This document shows, in pieces, positions 33,876 to 46,239 of a DNA stretch of 64,000 nt. Position 1 is the stretch's first letter. Each line of letters begins with the position of its first letter. The stretch is from Elephas maximus indicus (Eukaryota; Chordata; Mammalia; Proboscidea; Elephantidae): the NCBI RefSeq assembly GCF_024166365.1, contig NC_064842.1, forward strand, positions 11,875,001 to 11,939,000, given 5' to 3'. Both the position numbers and the translations under genes were made by a program. The notes under the pieces are model-generated. The model was not told the DNA's origin, did not search any database, and worked only from the letters and a program-made list of their open reading frames with translations.

Positions 33876-36088
33876 CCCAGAACTCACACTCTCTGAGGAA
33901 TGCTCACTTGAACAGCATGGACAGAAGCCACCAAATGTTCAGATTCTGGAAATATGTACAAAGATAAGAAAAAAGCCACAAGTCTCCTAAGAACAGGTCT
34001 TGTTTCCACTGATGATTCTGCTTTAATCGTTTTTGCAGCTCAGTGTTCACTGTCAAACCTTTTAAGGGTTTGTAACTTGGCTACCTTCAAGATGGCTCAG
34101 TCACATGACACCTTGGAAAATGCTGTCGTTTTTCATTCTCTTCAGAGGACACCCTTAGGCAGGAGTTAACACCATAGGTTTGGGGCTGGTTGGATACAGG
34201 GTGCAGTCAGATCATGGTGCTCGGTGGCTTCAGGAAGCTCCCCATAGGAGGGGTGCAAGATACCAGCAAAGGAAGCAGAAATGGCAGATTAAAATAATAG
34301 TAAGAAGAAGGAAAAGGAGAAGGCAGCAGCAGCGGTCATGATTTTGCAGGTGTAATTAAAAAATTTAAAAAAGACAGACAAGTTGACAGAACTTGCAGCT
34401 CTAAAGAAAATGCTCAGCAAATGAAAGGCAGCAGGAAAAGGAACCACGACAAAGCTTGGCTCTTTCCTCATCAAGCCAAACACTGAAGCGAAGGGAGCAA
34501 GAACGTGAAGGAGTTAAGAACGCTTTGGCACAGTTATGTTTGTCTGAACTTGCATCCTATTGTAAATACCCCTGGCCCCTCACTAAAAATGTATCCAGTA
34601 TTTTAACTGGCCAATAGTATTCATTCTGTAATAATAAAAATGAATAGAAATAATTTTAGTCACTTCCATTGTTTTCTCTAATTACATGAAATTTTCTACA
34701 AATCAGCCACATCCACAGTTTGAGCTGAAAATGCTGCTGTTGAAGATGAGATCTTTGGGCACAGAAAATTCTATCACACCTCCTCCCTCTGCCACCAAAG
34801 CTAGATAAATCAGTGAGTGGCCTAGGCCTCTCAAGGTACCTTCTGTCCTTGACATTGCCCCTGCTTCTTCTGGTCTCCCTTCTGCTCTCCGTCCCTGCTT
34901 GCAGACCCTTTGTCCAGGACAAGACGGATAGAAGGGGAGAACGTCCAGAAGTAAGGGCTTTCAAAGGCCCTTAAAACTGCAGCCTCACCCACCCAATTTG
35001 AAATTGATTAAAGCAAGAGTATAGAGCTGTTTCTCGGATCATATTACTGAGGCTTGACGCTAAACAATGGTGGGGATTTTGCTTGTTAGCTTTTGAAATG
35101 CAATTTTCTATGACCTTCTGACTTATGTAAAATATTACAATCACGCATTTGAGAAACAGCAACTCAAGTTTCCTCCTGACCAGCGAGATGTGTCCTTTTT
35201 CCTCCTCCCCAGAGCAAACACATATTCTGATATTGATCTGCTGTCAGAAGGTGATTCCTGCACAAAATTAGTCTGCAAATCATCTCGCACCTAACTAGAT
35301 GCCTTTGAGTACAAATAAGAGGATGATTCATCTTTTCAAAACAGAATGTAACTGGAAAAAGTGTTGTATGGCTTTAATTTCTCCTTTGGATTTGTTGGCG
35401 GTGCGGGGGGGGGGACCTAACTCAGCTATTACTGAATGAACTACTTATTCTTCAACATTGAGTCTCACTTGAGGAGGAGGGTACAGAACCAGTCTGCTGG
35501 CTTTAGAACAGCTGGTTCGCTCACTGCTTACACTCAGCACATTTTCTAGTTGTGTCAGGGCCTGCCTGGGGTTGCAACCTGGGAAGCAATGATATTCTTG
35601 AGGCAAGTGGGACTTCTGAAATCAGCCAGGGGCCAGGAAACTTGGGAGTTCAAGTTCAAAACTCATAAAGTGGCCCAGATCAGCTGCTTCTCTGTGTTTG
35701 AGACTCAGCCACTTGGGAAAACCTAATTATTCTTCATCACCGTCAGTATCTTCATCATCATTACCATGATCATCCCCCGAAGGAATTAATCAAGCTCCCA
35801 CCTGGTGCAGTACAATCAGGAAGGAAGCAATCTCTCCCTCACCAAGTCTCCCATTGTGCTTCTTTCTCCGCACAGTTTGTCACCCTGTATCAGAACTAAT
35901 GGTGCAGGTGTACGCATGCAAAAAACTCCTCTGCAGTCCATGAGGTGCGGCACTGAAGATACTGTGTCTTATTCATTGTTTTTGCTCACACAGTGTTCTG
36001 CACAGTGATACCCAAAGGAGAACTCCAGACATGTTTGTACATCAAACCAAATCAAAATTCATCACCCAACATAAAATATCGACGTGCC
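33876..36088. other. Low-repeat interval, one possible retrocopy
   Basis: No family recognised in most of this 2.2 kb. Around 34290-34640 a lysine- and alanine-coding, A-rich stretch is followed by AATAATAAAAATG, reminiscent of a decayed processed transcript end, but I could not match it to any gene. A G10 run lies at about 35405. Confidence 0.35.
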
Positions 36089-36638
36089 TGTCATGGATTG
36101 AATTACGTTCCCCCAAAAATGTGTGTATCAACTTGGTTATTGAATTATCTTCCCCCAAAAATGTGTGTATCAGCTTGGTTAGGTCATGATTCCCACTATT
36201 CTGTGGTTGTCTTCCATTTTGTGATTGTAATTTTATGTTGAGAGGATTAGGGTGGGGTTGTAACACCACCCTCACTCAGCTCACCTCCCTGATCCAAGGT
36301 AAAGGGAGTTTCCCTGGAGTGTGGCCTGCACCACCTCTTATCTCTCAAGAGATAAAAGGAAACGGAAGTAAGCAGAGAGTTGGGGGCCTAATACCACCAA
36401 GAAAGCACCACCAGAAACAGAGCACGTCCTTTGGACTCGGGGTCCCTGCACCTGAGAAGCTCCTCGACCGTGGGAAGATTGAGGACAAGGACCTTCTTCA
36501 AGAGCCGATAGAGAGGGGAAGCCTTCCCCTGGAGCTGATACCTTGAATTTGGACTTTACCGCAAGGAAATGAATTTCTCTTTGTTAAAGCCATCCACTTG
36601 TGATATTTCTGTTGTGGCAGCACTAGATGACTAAGACA
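36089..36638 (+). mobile_element. MaLR-type solo LTR with perfect 5-bp TSD
   Basis: It runs from TGTCATGGATTGAATTACGT to GATGACTAAGACA. GTGCC flanks it exactly at 36084-36088 and 36639-36643. Near the 5' end a 44-46 bp segment is tandemly duplicated (TCCCCCAAAAATGTGTGTATCA occurs twice, near 36109 and 36152). A solo LTR arises when the two LTRs of a provirus recombine. Confidence 0.95.
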
Positions 36639-36643
36639 GTGCC

Positions 36644-37231
36644 CATTTATATAAAGATACTTGAAGACACTTTGATAAGTACACATTTCAAAAAATTACA
36701 CAGATTAAAAATATACAAGTAGGCCTCCATTATCCTTGTTAATGAAAAAAAAAAAAAAAAGAATGAAGTACGAATCCACAACAGAACTTAATCAAGAGAC
36801 CATCAACATGGGCCACAGGAATGGTATATGATTTTTATGCAGTGATTTGGTATGTAATCAGTTTCCACCAAAATTAGCTTGCATTCCCCAAGAAGCAAGA
36901 TCATGGTGAATCTAATCCAGTGTGTACTGGGTGACAAAGGATATGTTAGTGAGAAATGAACTAAACATACCAAATGAATCATAATATGAATAAACTCTGT
37001 GTGTGGGTGTGTGTGAGAGCCTAAGAACGTATGTATGTGCGTGTGTGGTGCATGTGTGTGAGTATCTGTGAGCACGTGTATGTCTGTGTGTGTACCTGTG
37101 TATTTGTGATCCAGGTCTTATTGGATTTACCTTAGGCACAAAACTGTGGTACATGTGCATCTGATATATTTTAAAAATATGTCTATCACATAGAGTTTAT
37201 AGGTTTAGTTAGTCTTATTTATCAATATTGG
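36644..37231. repeat. Unassigned sequence with GT-rich low complexity
   Basis: An A16 run lies at 36747-36762. From 36998 to about 37110 imperfect GT repeats alternate purine and pyrimidine over roughly 110 bp. No gene recognised. Confidence 0.6.
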
Positions 37232-37397
37232 AGTTCAAGGTTAGCTCACTTGGTTACTAACCAAAAAGTTGGATGTTTGAGCCCACCCAGAGGCACCTTG
37301 GAAGAAAGGCTTGGTGATCTGCTTCCAAGAATCAGCCATTCTCCTCTGACACGCATGGCATCACCATGAGTCAGAACTGGCTTGATGGGAACTGGTA
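37232..37397 (+). mobile_element. AfroSINE, long variant, partial
   Basis: TTACTAACCAAAAAGTTGGA, CCCACCCAGAGGCACCTTGG, CTTGGTGATCTGCTTCCAAG and GCATCACCATGAGTCAGAAC occur in order. About 35 bp of the middle is deleted and the first bases of the head are missing. Confidence 0.88.
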
Positions 37398-37740
37398 TAT
37401 AGCGCTTACCATGAATCAGGCTTTGTTCTAAGCCAGGGGTCAGGAAACTATGGCCCATGGGCCAAATCTAGGCTGCCACCTATTGTTCTAAATAAAGTTT
37501 TATTATAACACAGTCACGCCCATTTATTTACATAGTATTATGGCTGATTTCATACTCAAGTGGTTGTGACAAAGACCATATGGGTCACAAAGCCTAAAAT
37601 ATTTGCCATCTGGCCCATTGGAGAAAGCTTGCCAATGCCTGTTCTGTGCACTTTACAATTTCTATATCATTTAATGCAGATATTAAGGTAGATACAGGGC
37701 TTATAACAACCTAGAAAGTAGATACTATTATTGGAAGAAA
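37398..37740 (-). mobile_element. MIR SINE split by a hAT element
   Basis: The left part GCGCTTACCATGAATCAGGC, then TTTGTTCTAAGC, continues after the insertion as TTCTGTGCACTTTACAATTT, TCATTTAATGC and GTAGATACTATTATT. Joined in thought, these follow the reverse MIR consensus without a gap, so the hAT element at 37434 is younger. Confidence 0.7.
37434..37641 (+). mobile_element. hAT-Charlie-type non-autonomous element with 8-bp TSD
   Basis: It begins CAGGGGTCAGGAAACTATGG and ends GCTTGCCAATGCCTG, so the terminal inverted repeats match imperfectly. The body AATAAAGTTTTATTATAACA and GCCTAAAATATTTGCCATCT matches a widespread Charlie-type element whose exact name I do not assert. TTCTAAGC and TTCTGTGC (37426-37433 and 37642-37649) agree at 6 of 8 positions. 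hAT elements duplicate 8 bp. Confidence 0.85.
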
Positions 37741-38020
37741 TCATCCATTCATGCCTAGTAAATTAAAAATATTTTTTGAGAGTTTTACTAGCCTTATAAT
37801 GGTCCAGATTAGAAGAGAGTTGAAGAACTCACAACATCCCAGGGCTTCGTATTCAAATCATTCTATAGACAATAAACTCAGAAGTAAAATATTAAAAAAA
37901 AAAAAAAAGTTATATCGGAAATGAAGACTAAATTGTTAAACTATAAATTGCTCAAGATAGGATAGTTTTGAAGTAAAACTTAATAAAGAACATTGAAGAA
38001 AAGTATAAAAACAATCAAAA

Positions 38021-38185
38021 CCAAAAACAAACCCACTGCCATCGAGTCGATTCCAACTCATAGCGACCCTATAGGACAGGGTAGAACTGCCCGATAAGAG
38101 TTTCCAAGGAGCACCTAGGGGATTTGAACTACCAACCTCTTGGTTAGCAGCCATAGCACTTAACCGCTGCACCACCAGGGTTTCC
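38021..38185 (-). mobile_element. AfroSINE with probable TSD
   Basis: A nearly full-length reverse copy: AAACCCACTGCCATCGAGTC, CGATTCCAACTCATAGCGAC, CTTAACCGCTGCACCACCAG, GGTTTCC. AAAAACAATCAA (from 38009) recurs after it as AAAAATAATCAA (from 38186). It is among the least diverged copies here. Confidence 0.94.
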
Positions 38186-38529
38186 AAAAATAATCAAGAG
38201 AATATAAATGGGATACAGAAAAGTATAAAGGGTGGCAAAGAAAGTGGTTGGAAAGGAAAATAGGCAAGGGCATTGAATATTTTATTACCTAAAAAACAAA
38301 TTCTTAAAAGAGAATAAAACTAATATTTAAAATGTCAAGGCAGTAAAAGCTTCCATAAATAAAAGGAGACCTGAATCCACAAATTGAAAGGGCCCGCCAG
38401 ATAGAGGGGGGGAAAAAAAAAGAGGGGAAAGTGACCCGGAATTATCAACTATGAGGCATGTCCTTATATAACCATTATGTATTAAAGATAATATAAAAAT
38501 CCTCGTGGCCTCTTCTGTGCAATGGGTTT

Positions 38530-39470
38530 CTCTTCATATATGGCCTTTCTGGCACTGGGTTTATAGTTCTGCCAAAATGATTGGTTAGCCTACTAATGCA
38601 AATAGAGTGTGCAAAACCACCCAATAGGATTAAATGACTTTGTGGAAATTGGCAATTACTGTGTAAATTAAGTGATTTATGGCCTATTGAGGGGATTGGT
38701 CAGTTCGTGGTCCTGGTGGGAGGGCCATGCCTTGAAATTGACAAAAATTTCCTTACATAAGGGCCAATCACACAGAGGTTCAGATGGGACCTCCCGGAGC
38801 GGAGCATGTCCTTTGGCCTGTGGTCCCTGTGCTGAGAACCTCCTGGACCAAGAAGAGAGAGCTGTAACACTGAAGACAGCAAGAAGTGGTGGCTAACACA
38901 GCAGAGCCCATGGGCAGAGAAATGGTGGCAACAGCAGGGGCGACAAGAACCACAGGACTGGCAGATGGCTGCAGTGGGCTTGCCAGCCCACTGAGTGAGA
39001 AAGAGCTGAGCACCCTCAGGCAGGAAGCTTACTGGTGGAGCAAGGTGCCTCCAGGCACTTATCTGCAAAGCTAAAGAGCTGTAGCAGGGCAGAGCCCTAG
39101 AGAAGGCCCAGTGGTAGGCCCAGCCGAGAAGCAGCTGAGAGCTGCCTTGGTTGGGAACGTTCCTAATTGAAGAACTGTCTCCTCAGTTTTATCCTATTAC
39201 TTCCAAGTTGATCCTGATTCCAAATTGCAACCCGTTACCTCCCTAATAAACCACATAATCGTGAGTGTGATCTGGGAGTTCGCGTGGCCATTTGCTATGA
39301 ATTCTTGAGCCCAGCAGAGAAATAGAGAGTGTCACTGGGGGTGGGAGGAGGGGGCTAGTGTCAGCAATGGTGAAAAAATTGGAGAGTGGAGGTATGTTTG
39401 ACCTCCACCTCATAGGGATCAGCTTCATGCTGATTTTGATTTGCATGCCTCCTCCTGAAGTTAGCCGAAG
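38530..39470 (+). mobile_element. LTR-like element, copy 2
   Basis: Related to 8912-10630 and uninterrupted. An AATAAA-type signal occurs at 39244 (CCTAATAAACCAC), followed by TGATCTGGGAGTTCGCGTGG and CCCAGCAGAGAAATAGAGAG as in copy 1. After TAGTGTCAGCAATGG, which resembles a primer-binding site, about 100 bp of shared leader runs to CTCCTCCTGAAGTTAG, where copy 1 also ends. No viral coding region follows. Confidence 0.65.
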
Positions 39471-39489
39471 ACTGACTAGATTACTGCTT

Positions 39490-41480
39490 CCAGGCAAAAA
39501 GTGAAATACCTCTCAAAGGCAAGAAAATTGGAGTGGCATCAGATTTCACGAAAGCAAGTTAGAAAGCAAGACAACAGTGGAGAAGGATTTTTAGCAAACT
39601 TAAGGAAAGAGACTGTAAACTAAGGATATTATATCCAACCCAGCTGGTTTTCAAGACCAGAGAAATACATCTCGAATGTGCCGGAGCTAAGGAAATGCTG
39701 CACACGTACGCTCTGTCGAAGCGTTCTAGGAGAGGATGTGCTTCATCCGACAAACAATGCCTGGAAACCAGCTCAAAAGGACTGGCAGTGAGCATTGTGT
39801 ATATTCAATTAGAGAGGTAATCATAAACAAGGGTGGGTCACAGGCTAAGTAATAACATGCAACCACTTCATGTTTGACAACATCACAAGAACACAACTAG
39901 AAAAATGGGAAATGAGGGAAAGGAAAAAGAATAAAATCATTGACTATTGTATAAACCACAGGAGGAAGTCAAAGGAGATCATTTAAAACTAACTGACAAT
40001 TAAAGTTAAATAAAAAGGTGGGGGGAGGAGGTTTGAGGGCACTACAAGACATATTAAAATGTAATAAAAATTAAAACTTTCCTAAATGACAAAATTAAAA
40101 TCTTAAAAAAAATCAGAGGGGATACCACATAGAGAAAGAAACACTGTAAATTTAGAATAGTACACACAGTAATTACAACTTAAGATAATAGAGCGAAACA
40201 GAAACGACAAAACATTACAATCAATATCAGTAAATGTGAAAAGGCTTATCTCACCTATTAAAAGAAAATAACTTTCAAATTGGCACACAAAGCAAAACTT
40301 AACTTTTATGCTATATACCAGAGATGCTTAAAATGCACTCATTCAAAAAGACTAAAGATTCAAAATTCCAAAGATTAGTCTAAAGGCTAAAATTCAAGAA
40401 AGAGCAAAGGGAGGACCAAAATTATCAGGTAAAAGAAAGCAAAGGTTAGAATCCTGATACTAGACAAAGTAGACTGCAAGCCAGAAATCATTGAGTCAAA
40501 GAAGGACATTTTATAATGTTGAAGGCCACATTTCACAATGAAGACATAAGAGTTGTGAATATCTAAGCACCAAATAACCCAACAACCACCTATAGAAAAC
40601 ACAAGGTATGGGAAATACAAGCAGAAATAAGAAGAAGCACAATAACAGGAGACTTGAACACATTACTCAGAATGATACAGGGCAAATGAACCAAAAAAAG
40701 TAAGATCAGAAAAGGCCTAAACAACACAAATCCCATGGGGCAGTTCTACTCTGTCCCATAGAGTCACTACAAGTTGGAATCGACTTGACAACAATGGATT
40801 TTTTGGTAGAAACACCCTCATCAATAAGGTGGTAAAAATGTTACCAGTAGAACTTTTCAGGCACAATGCAACAAACAGTGACATTAGAAATAAAGTCACT
40901 AGTGAGCAATCCTTGGGCAAAGAGAAATACAAACAGAAATTACAGAATTTTTGAAAAACAATGATAATGAAAACACTATACATTAACCTATGAGATGCAT
41001 TAAAACAGTGATCACAGAATTCATATCTCTGAACAGTTATATCAATAAAATAGAAGAATGAAAACTAGTAAAAAAAAAAAGAACTGGTAAATTCAAAAAA
41101 AAAAAAAGGAAATAGTAAGTTTACATGCAAAGATTAATGAGGTAGACAAAGTTAATAAGGGAATATAACAAACAACTCTATGCCAAAAAATTTGAATAAA
41201 CAAACTCCTTGAAAACCTCAACTTATAAAAACTTACACAAGAAAAAAGAAAACCTGACTTGTAACAATGAATTAAAAAAAAAAATTAACCTATAATTTAA
41301 AATTTCCCCCTCCAAAAAAAAATCTCTAGGCCCAGAATGCTTCACCAATGAATTCATCCAAACATTTAAGAAGGAATCACAAAATAACAGCAACCTTATA
41401 AAAAAAATTTCCAGAGAATAAAAAACGTGGGAACATTTCCCTACTCATTTTATGAGGCCAGCATACCGTTGATAACAAAA
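39490..41480 (+). mobile_element. Old L1 or HAL1 fragment
   Basis: CTAGACAAAGTAGACTGCAA, AAGGACATTTTATAATGTTG and AAGCACCAAATAACCCAACA (40455-40580) follow the endonuclease-domain region of L1 or HAL1 ORF2. CCCAGAATGCTTCACCAATG near 41331 matches the segment before the RT domain. All frames are broken. An AfroSINE piece interrupts at 40727. Confidence 0.65.
40727..40808 (+). mobile_element. AfroSINE, 5'-truncated
   Basis: CCCATGGGGCAGTTCTACTC, TGTCCCATAGAGTCACTACA and CGACTTGACAACAATGGATT are the 3' half of the SINE. The tRNA head is absent, as expected from incomplete reverse transcription. Confidence 0.9.
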
Positions 41481-44400
41481 TTTGACAAGGATATTTCAAG
41501 AGAGAAAAAATTAAAGAACACCCTCTGTTTTCCTACTATAAAACAAATTTACTTATAATGCCCCCCAAATTTGTTTACACAGTAAGCCTTCATTGCTATC
41601 AGAATTCTTTTTCTGCAGGAAGGTTTCTTGCAGGCCACCTAAAAAGGCAGGAGTTAAACATTTTGAAAACTACTGATCTCAGCCTCTCATATGCCAACTA
41701 TAATTAAATGAACCGTGACCCCTTGAAGTGTTGTACCTCGAAGAATTCTGAGGCTATCTCTGGGTTCAGCTGGAAAAGGAGCCATGTTTGCTCAGTGAAT
41801 CAGTACGATTTTGGCTGCAAAGAACAGAAGTCCAAGCAAACTAGCCTAATCAACATGAGAACTGTTTCACGTTAATAAAAGTCCAGAGCAGAGGCGTTAT
41901 CTACAGAAAATAGTGCCTACGGTAAGTACTGAAATAGCACCCTGTCTACCTGCTTGAGGAGATGTTGGGACATACAGGGTTAATAGAAACTGCTCAGTAG
42001 CGCCCTCCCCCCCTTCGAGTGACACCCAGGGCACATGTCATGCCTGCCATGCCCCAGATACACCTCTGGAGAGGGTAGGACCGACTTCAGGTGAGGTTTA
42101 ATCCAACAACTCAACAACATTGCCATCTTTCTCTCTCTAAATTCTGTCTTCCACTGAGCCAATGTCATCCTGATTCTGGCTCCCCTGTGGTCTCAAAAGG
42201 GCTGCCAGAAAACCCTGGGACTTCATGTATTCTCATACACGTTCAGATTAAAACTGGCCATCTTCGTCCCAGCATTTCTCTTTGTAGTCCTAAAATCCAC
42301 TCTGCCTGAACTAGCTGAGCTCAGGTACCGATCCTGAACCAAATGGATATAGTGAAGAGGCGGAAAGTAGGTCACACGCTGGACCCCTGGAGCCATGTTT
42401 TGGATTACCTATCCCTGAACCACACAGGTCGGGCTGTAAAGAAGGGGAAGTTCGGAGTGAACACTAAAGAAGCCACCATTAAATGTCTTCTAACATTAGC
42501 AGTGACTGTCATGGAGTGAGAAGTGTCAGCCACATGCCAGGTATCTGTTCTCCCTAATCTGTAAGTTTTACCTCAGACCCCGATGTGAGAGAAAGGAGAA
42601 GCTGAACAAGAGCTGAGGAGCAACCACTGTTCCCAGGGGCAATGGAGCAAAGGAAAAATGAACAGCCTCCGGCTCCATAAACTTTCTTTTGGAAAAATTT
42701 GCTGGTCTCTTAACCACCACAGGTACCCAGAACTAAATCACCCTATCCCAAGGCTTCTTCTCTTCCAGTCATGAGAACCTGATGTGCCCCATCTTCCCCA
42801 CCCCAATCCTCCAAAACAGGAGACAGCAGCCATTTTGTCCATGTGGAATAAAGATACCTTGTAGAAATGTCCAAACTAGCACATCTGTAAGAGCTACTGT
42901 TTTTTGAGTGCCCGACAGGAAGCCAGCAGAGCAAGCTAAAGTTGCTCTCCTATGGCCAGCACTGGAGGAGAACACAGGTGAGAAACAAGGTAAGAAAGCA
43001 ACACAAAGAAATGAGGAAGAGCCATTCAGAAAAGACAGCCTGGGCATGCCACGTTCTTTCAACAAAGCAGATACAGTACTTCCAAAAGGAAAGAGTGTTC
43101 ATCTGACCACAGGAAAGACTTGCTTCCATTTCTTATCCTCCCAGGTTCATGACCCCTGTGAAAAATACAGTTTTCACAATATTAAATTTGTGTATGAACC
43201 ATAAGCTTTATTTTACAGTTTATGAGACCAGAGTTCTGAAGGGTGGTCCAAGAGGAAAGGCTTTTCTAACTACAGACAAACAGGAAACAAGTTAGATACC
43301 CTGGGTGATTTTTGGATTGGCTGGCAGGCATTTTCTCTCTTTATATTGGACTGTTTCCAGCAGAGTCAATTGATTGGGATTTCAGCTCCTGGGAAAGTTA
43401 AGCATTTACATGAAATAGAAACTTAGGTTTCTATTTGTGCAGCTCCATGTTGGGCCTAGTTTAGCTAAGTCAGGTTATCACCTTGGAAGGGACTTCACAG
43501 CAACCACAGACACCTACAGGCCGAGAGTTTGAATGTAATACACTCTTTTCCTGCCCCACCTCTAAGGCAAAGCCATTCTCCCAGAACAAATCACAGGCAG
43601 GCACTTCCACTGCATATCCAGAACACATGGAATGGAACGTGAACTCACTGACGGCCCAGGGCCTTGTGCTGGCATCCTCCAGAAAAACGCTCCTTTCTGG
43701 CAAGGACTCATTAATGTTATGCTGGCTGTTTTCTATTTGTCCTCATGCACACCCCATCCACTGTCCACCCTCCTCCACCCTGCTCGGTGCCCTGGGAGGC
43801 TGACCAACAAGCCCTCGGGTTTCCAGTAGGGTCCAGCCAGTGGGGAGTACTGGGGTGCGATGGGAGAGAGAGAAGGAGGGTCAGGGTCAGTGTGCCCTGA
43901 CTCCCTCACTGCTCCTGTCAGGCAGCCTTCACCACATAATTCTTTCTCTGGGTTCCAGTGACCCTCCTCACTTACCACAAAGGCCTGCCACACATACCCC
44001 TGGGCCTCCATTACTCTGTCTAGGGTATTGCACCAGCCCTAGGGTTTTTTTCTATACCCTAGACTCTCTGAAAACAGTTCGTTCAATAAACTCCATCCAA
44101 CCATCTGCCGCCTCCTCAGGTTCTGCTGTTGAGTGTCTGATTCTACAGGTGAAGAAAATAAACTCAGGAAAGGAAAACAGGAGCATTTGGAGCATTTGGA
44201 GGCCAGGGCTGTACAGCTTAATCAAAGTTCAGGAACCCATCCCTAATGGTCACTCCAGGATATCCCAAATCTGAATACAGGAAGGAACACTGGCGTCCAT
44301 CTTTGTTGTGGGTCTAGAAAGACTGAGAGTGAATATCTGCTTTACTTAAATGCAGGATCTGCACAATAAATGTGAAGACCTGAATAAATAAATTCTGAAT

Positions 44401-44829
44401 AAATTAGAAGTATCTGATTATTTGGGAAATAGTCTTTCCCCCAAATATTTGGGAACATTCTTTCTCTTTAACAAGCATATGAAATTTCATTTTCTTGGTT
44501 TTTTCTTTTGTCATATTATTTTTTTTAAGTATTTAAAAATCATTCCTTGCATGGCTATGCTTCTAGAACTTTCTTGCTCTGTAGGAGTGGCCGGAAAGAA
44601 AGAAAATGCTTGCCACCAGTCTTGCTGACCAGTTTGGTCTTAACCCAGAGGTCTAGAAGGGTTTGTATTGCTCTCTAGTTAAAATTCTGATTTCTAACCC
44701 CTTCTGAATGCTCCTTCTTTAACGCCCTAAACAGACACACCCAAATGGGAAACAAAAAGAGAAATATGTAAATGACTGTCAGCTGTTTGATCTGGTCAGA
44801 CTTGACCAGACACTTCAGACAAAGTAACG
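41481..44829. other. Longest low-repeat interval in the window
   Basis: About 3.3 kb without a repeat I recognise. Several frames of 60-144 codons occur (the longest at 43840-44274 plus) but none shows a known domain. A CTCCCTGT-rich, higher-GC stretch spans about 43500-44050. If a host exon or regulatory element exists in the window this is a sensible place to look, but I see no direct evidence of one. Confidence 0.4.
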
Positions 44830-45025
44830 AACCACCATTTTGGAGTCAGGAGACCTAGATTCAAACACCGGTCCATCACCTTAATAGCTATATCATTGAA
44901 ATGTTTGGATGCTCATATCTGTCACCTGTAAAATGGGTATAACAAAATATACTCAGTGGCACAGTGATGTTGTAAAGTGTAAATAAGATAATTTACAGAA
45001 AAGCATATAAAAATCCAATATGCCA
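44830..45025 (+). mobile_element. MIR SINE
   Basis: TTTTGGAGTCAGGAGACCTA, GATTCAAACACCGGTCC, CACCTGTAAAATGGGTATAA and TATGCCAGGCAAATG follow MIR from its tRNA-like head to its 3' part. Confidence 0.7.
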
Positions 45026-45347
45026 GGCAAATGTAGGTTTTAACACAAACCTCAAAAAAATTAGAAACAGTGGAATCTCCAAAGATTATTAGTTTAAATA
45101 TTAAGGGCTTGGTGGCGACTGAAAACAACATGGAGTTTGTCTTTGGCGTTTGCAACCTAATTAGGGAAACGATTTGAATATATCTTTAATAATTTTTAAA
45201 TAGTACAAGCAAGTGTGTTCTGGAGTACTAAATTGTATCGTTAAAAAAATAAGTTCTTTATAACCAGGGTTCAGAGAAGAAAAAGAGTAATGTGGATTAG
45301 CTGGTATAATTGCGAATGTCTTCACAGAGGAATTTTGAGTGTAATAA

Positions 45348-45450
45348 TACTTGTTTTAGCCGCCAACAAGTTGCCCCAACTGATAGCAACCCCATGCACA
45401 ACAGAACAAAATACTGCCGGTCCTGTACCATCCCCACGATCAGTTGCAAA
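45348..45450 (-). mobile_element. RTE 3' end fragment
   Basis: GCCAACAAGTTGCCCCAACT, GATAGCAACCCCATGCACAA, CAGAACAAAATACTGCCGGT, CCTGTACCATCC is the reversed RTE tail in order, diverged. About 100 bp only. Confidence 0.82.
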
Positions 45451-45464
45451 CTGTAGTGTAACAA

Positions 45465-45715
45465 TAATAAAATTTTATATTTATTGGTACGTATTAGGTG
45501 CCAGGCATCATTTTAAGCTCTATCTGTGTTTTAATTAAGCCTCATAACAACTATTTAAGAAAGTGATTACAATTTTCCCTGTTGTACAAAGAAGAAGCTC
45601 AGGTTTGGAGAATTTAAGTAATTTGCTCAAGGCACACAATTAAGCAAATGGAAAAACAAAAATTCAAACCTGGGCTTTCTTACTCCAGAGCTCTCTGCCT
45701 TTCTGCCTCTCTGTG
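45465..45715 (-). mobile_element. MIR SINE, long copy
   Basis: TATTTATTGGTACGTATTAG, GTGCCAGGCATCATTTTAAG, CTCATAACAACTATTTAAGA, AATTTAAGTAATTTGCTCAA and AATTCAAACCTGGGCTTTCT give nearly the entire MIR in reverse. A short direct repeat (CACCTGCTAATGG twice) follows near 45721-45746. Confidence 0.82.
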
Positions 45716-46239
45716 TGTGCACCTGCTAATGGCACCTGCTAATGGCACACTCTGCACAGGTCAGTGAACAATTTGCCACCTGGCCATTTCCATGTTGGCT
45801 CCTTCTTATTCAGTAGCTAAGTAAGAATTAGGAGTTTGCTTCCGGGTCCTATGTAACCTTGGGAAATATTTTAACATTTGCTGCAAAATTTTCCTTATCA
45901 CTAAATTTGAAATCGTGATACTTTCACAAATGTACCCCAGATACTTTCTAGGCTTAAAAATAAACTGAACTAATAAATAAATAAAGTGAGAATAAAAGGG
46001 AAGTCTATTGAAAAATACGAGCCACCGGAAAGACTAATTGCTGTCATCATTACTATTTATTAGTTTTATCATTGTTCTATCCAAAGCCATAGCCAGAAAA
46101 AACATTACTGCAGCCTATGATGACAAGGATGGACTGAGCAAAAAGGTGGCTGTATCAGCATAGACTTGAGCACCTCTGCCCATGAGCCACTGGGTGTGCA
46201 CCCCTGCAAGGGATGGGATGGTAGACGTGCAGACCTGGA

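Noticed and set aside
34290-34640. Processed pseudogene with a lysine-rich product
   Set aside because: I tried to relate the reading to small basic nuclear proteins and found no consistent match. It is left unassigned.
43840-44274. 144-codon open frame on the plus strand
   Set aside because: It has no recognisable domain, no splice or promoter context and low-complexity S/P-rich stretches. Frames this long are expected by chance in GC-richer DNA.
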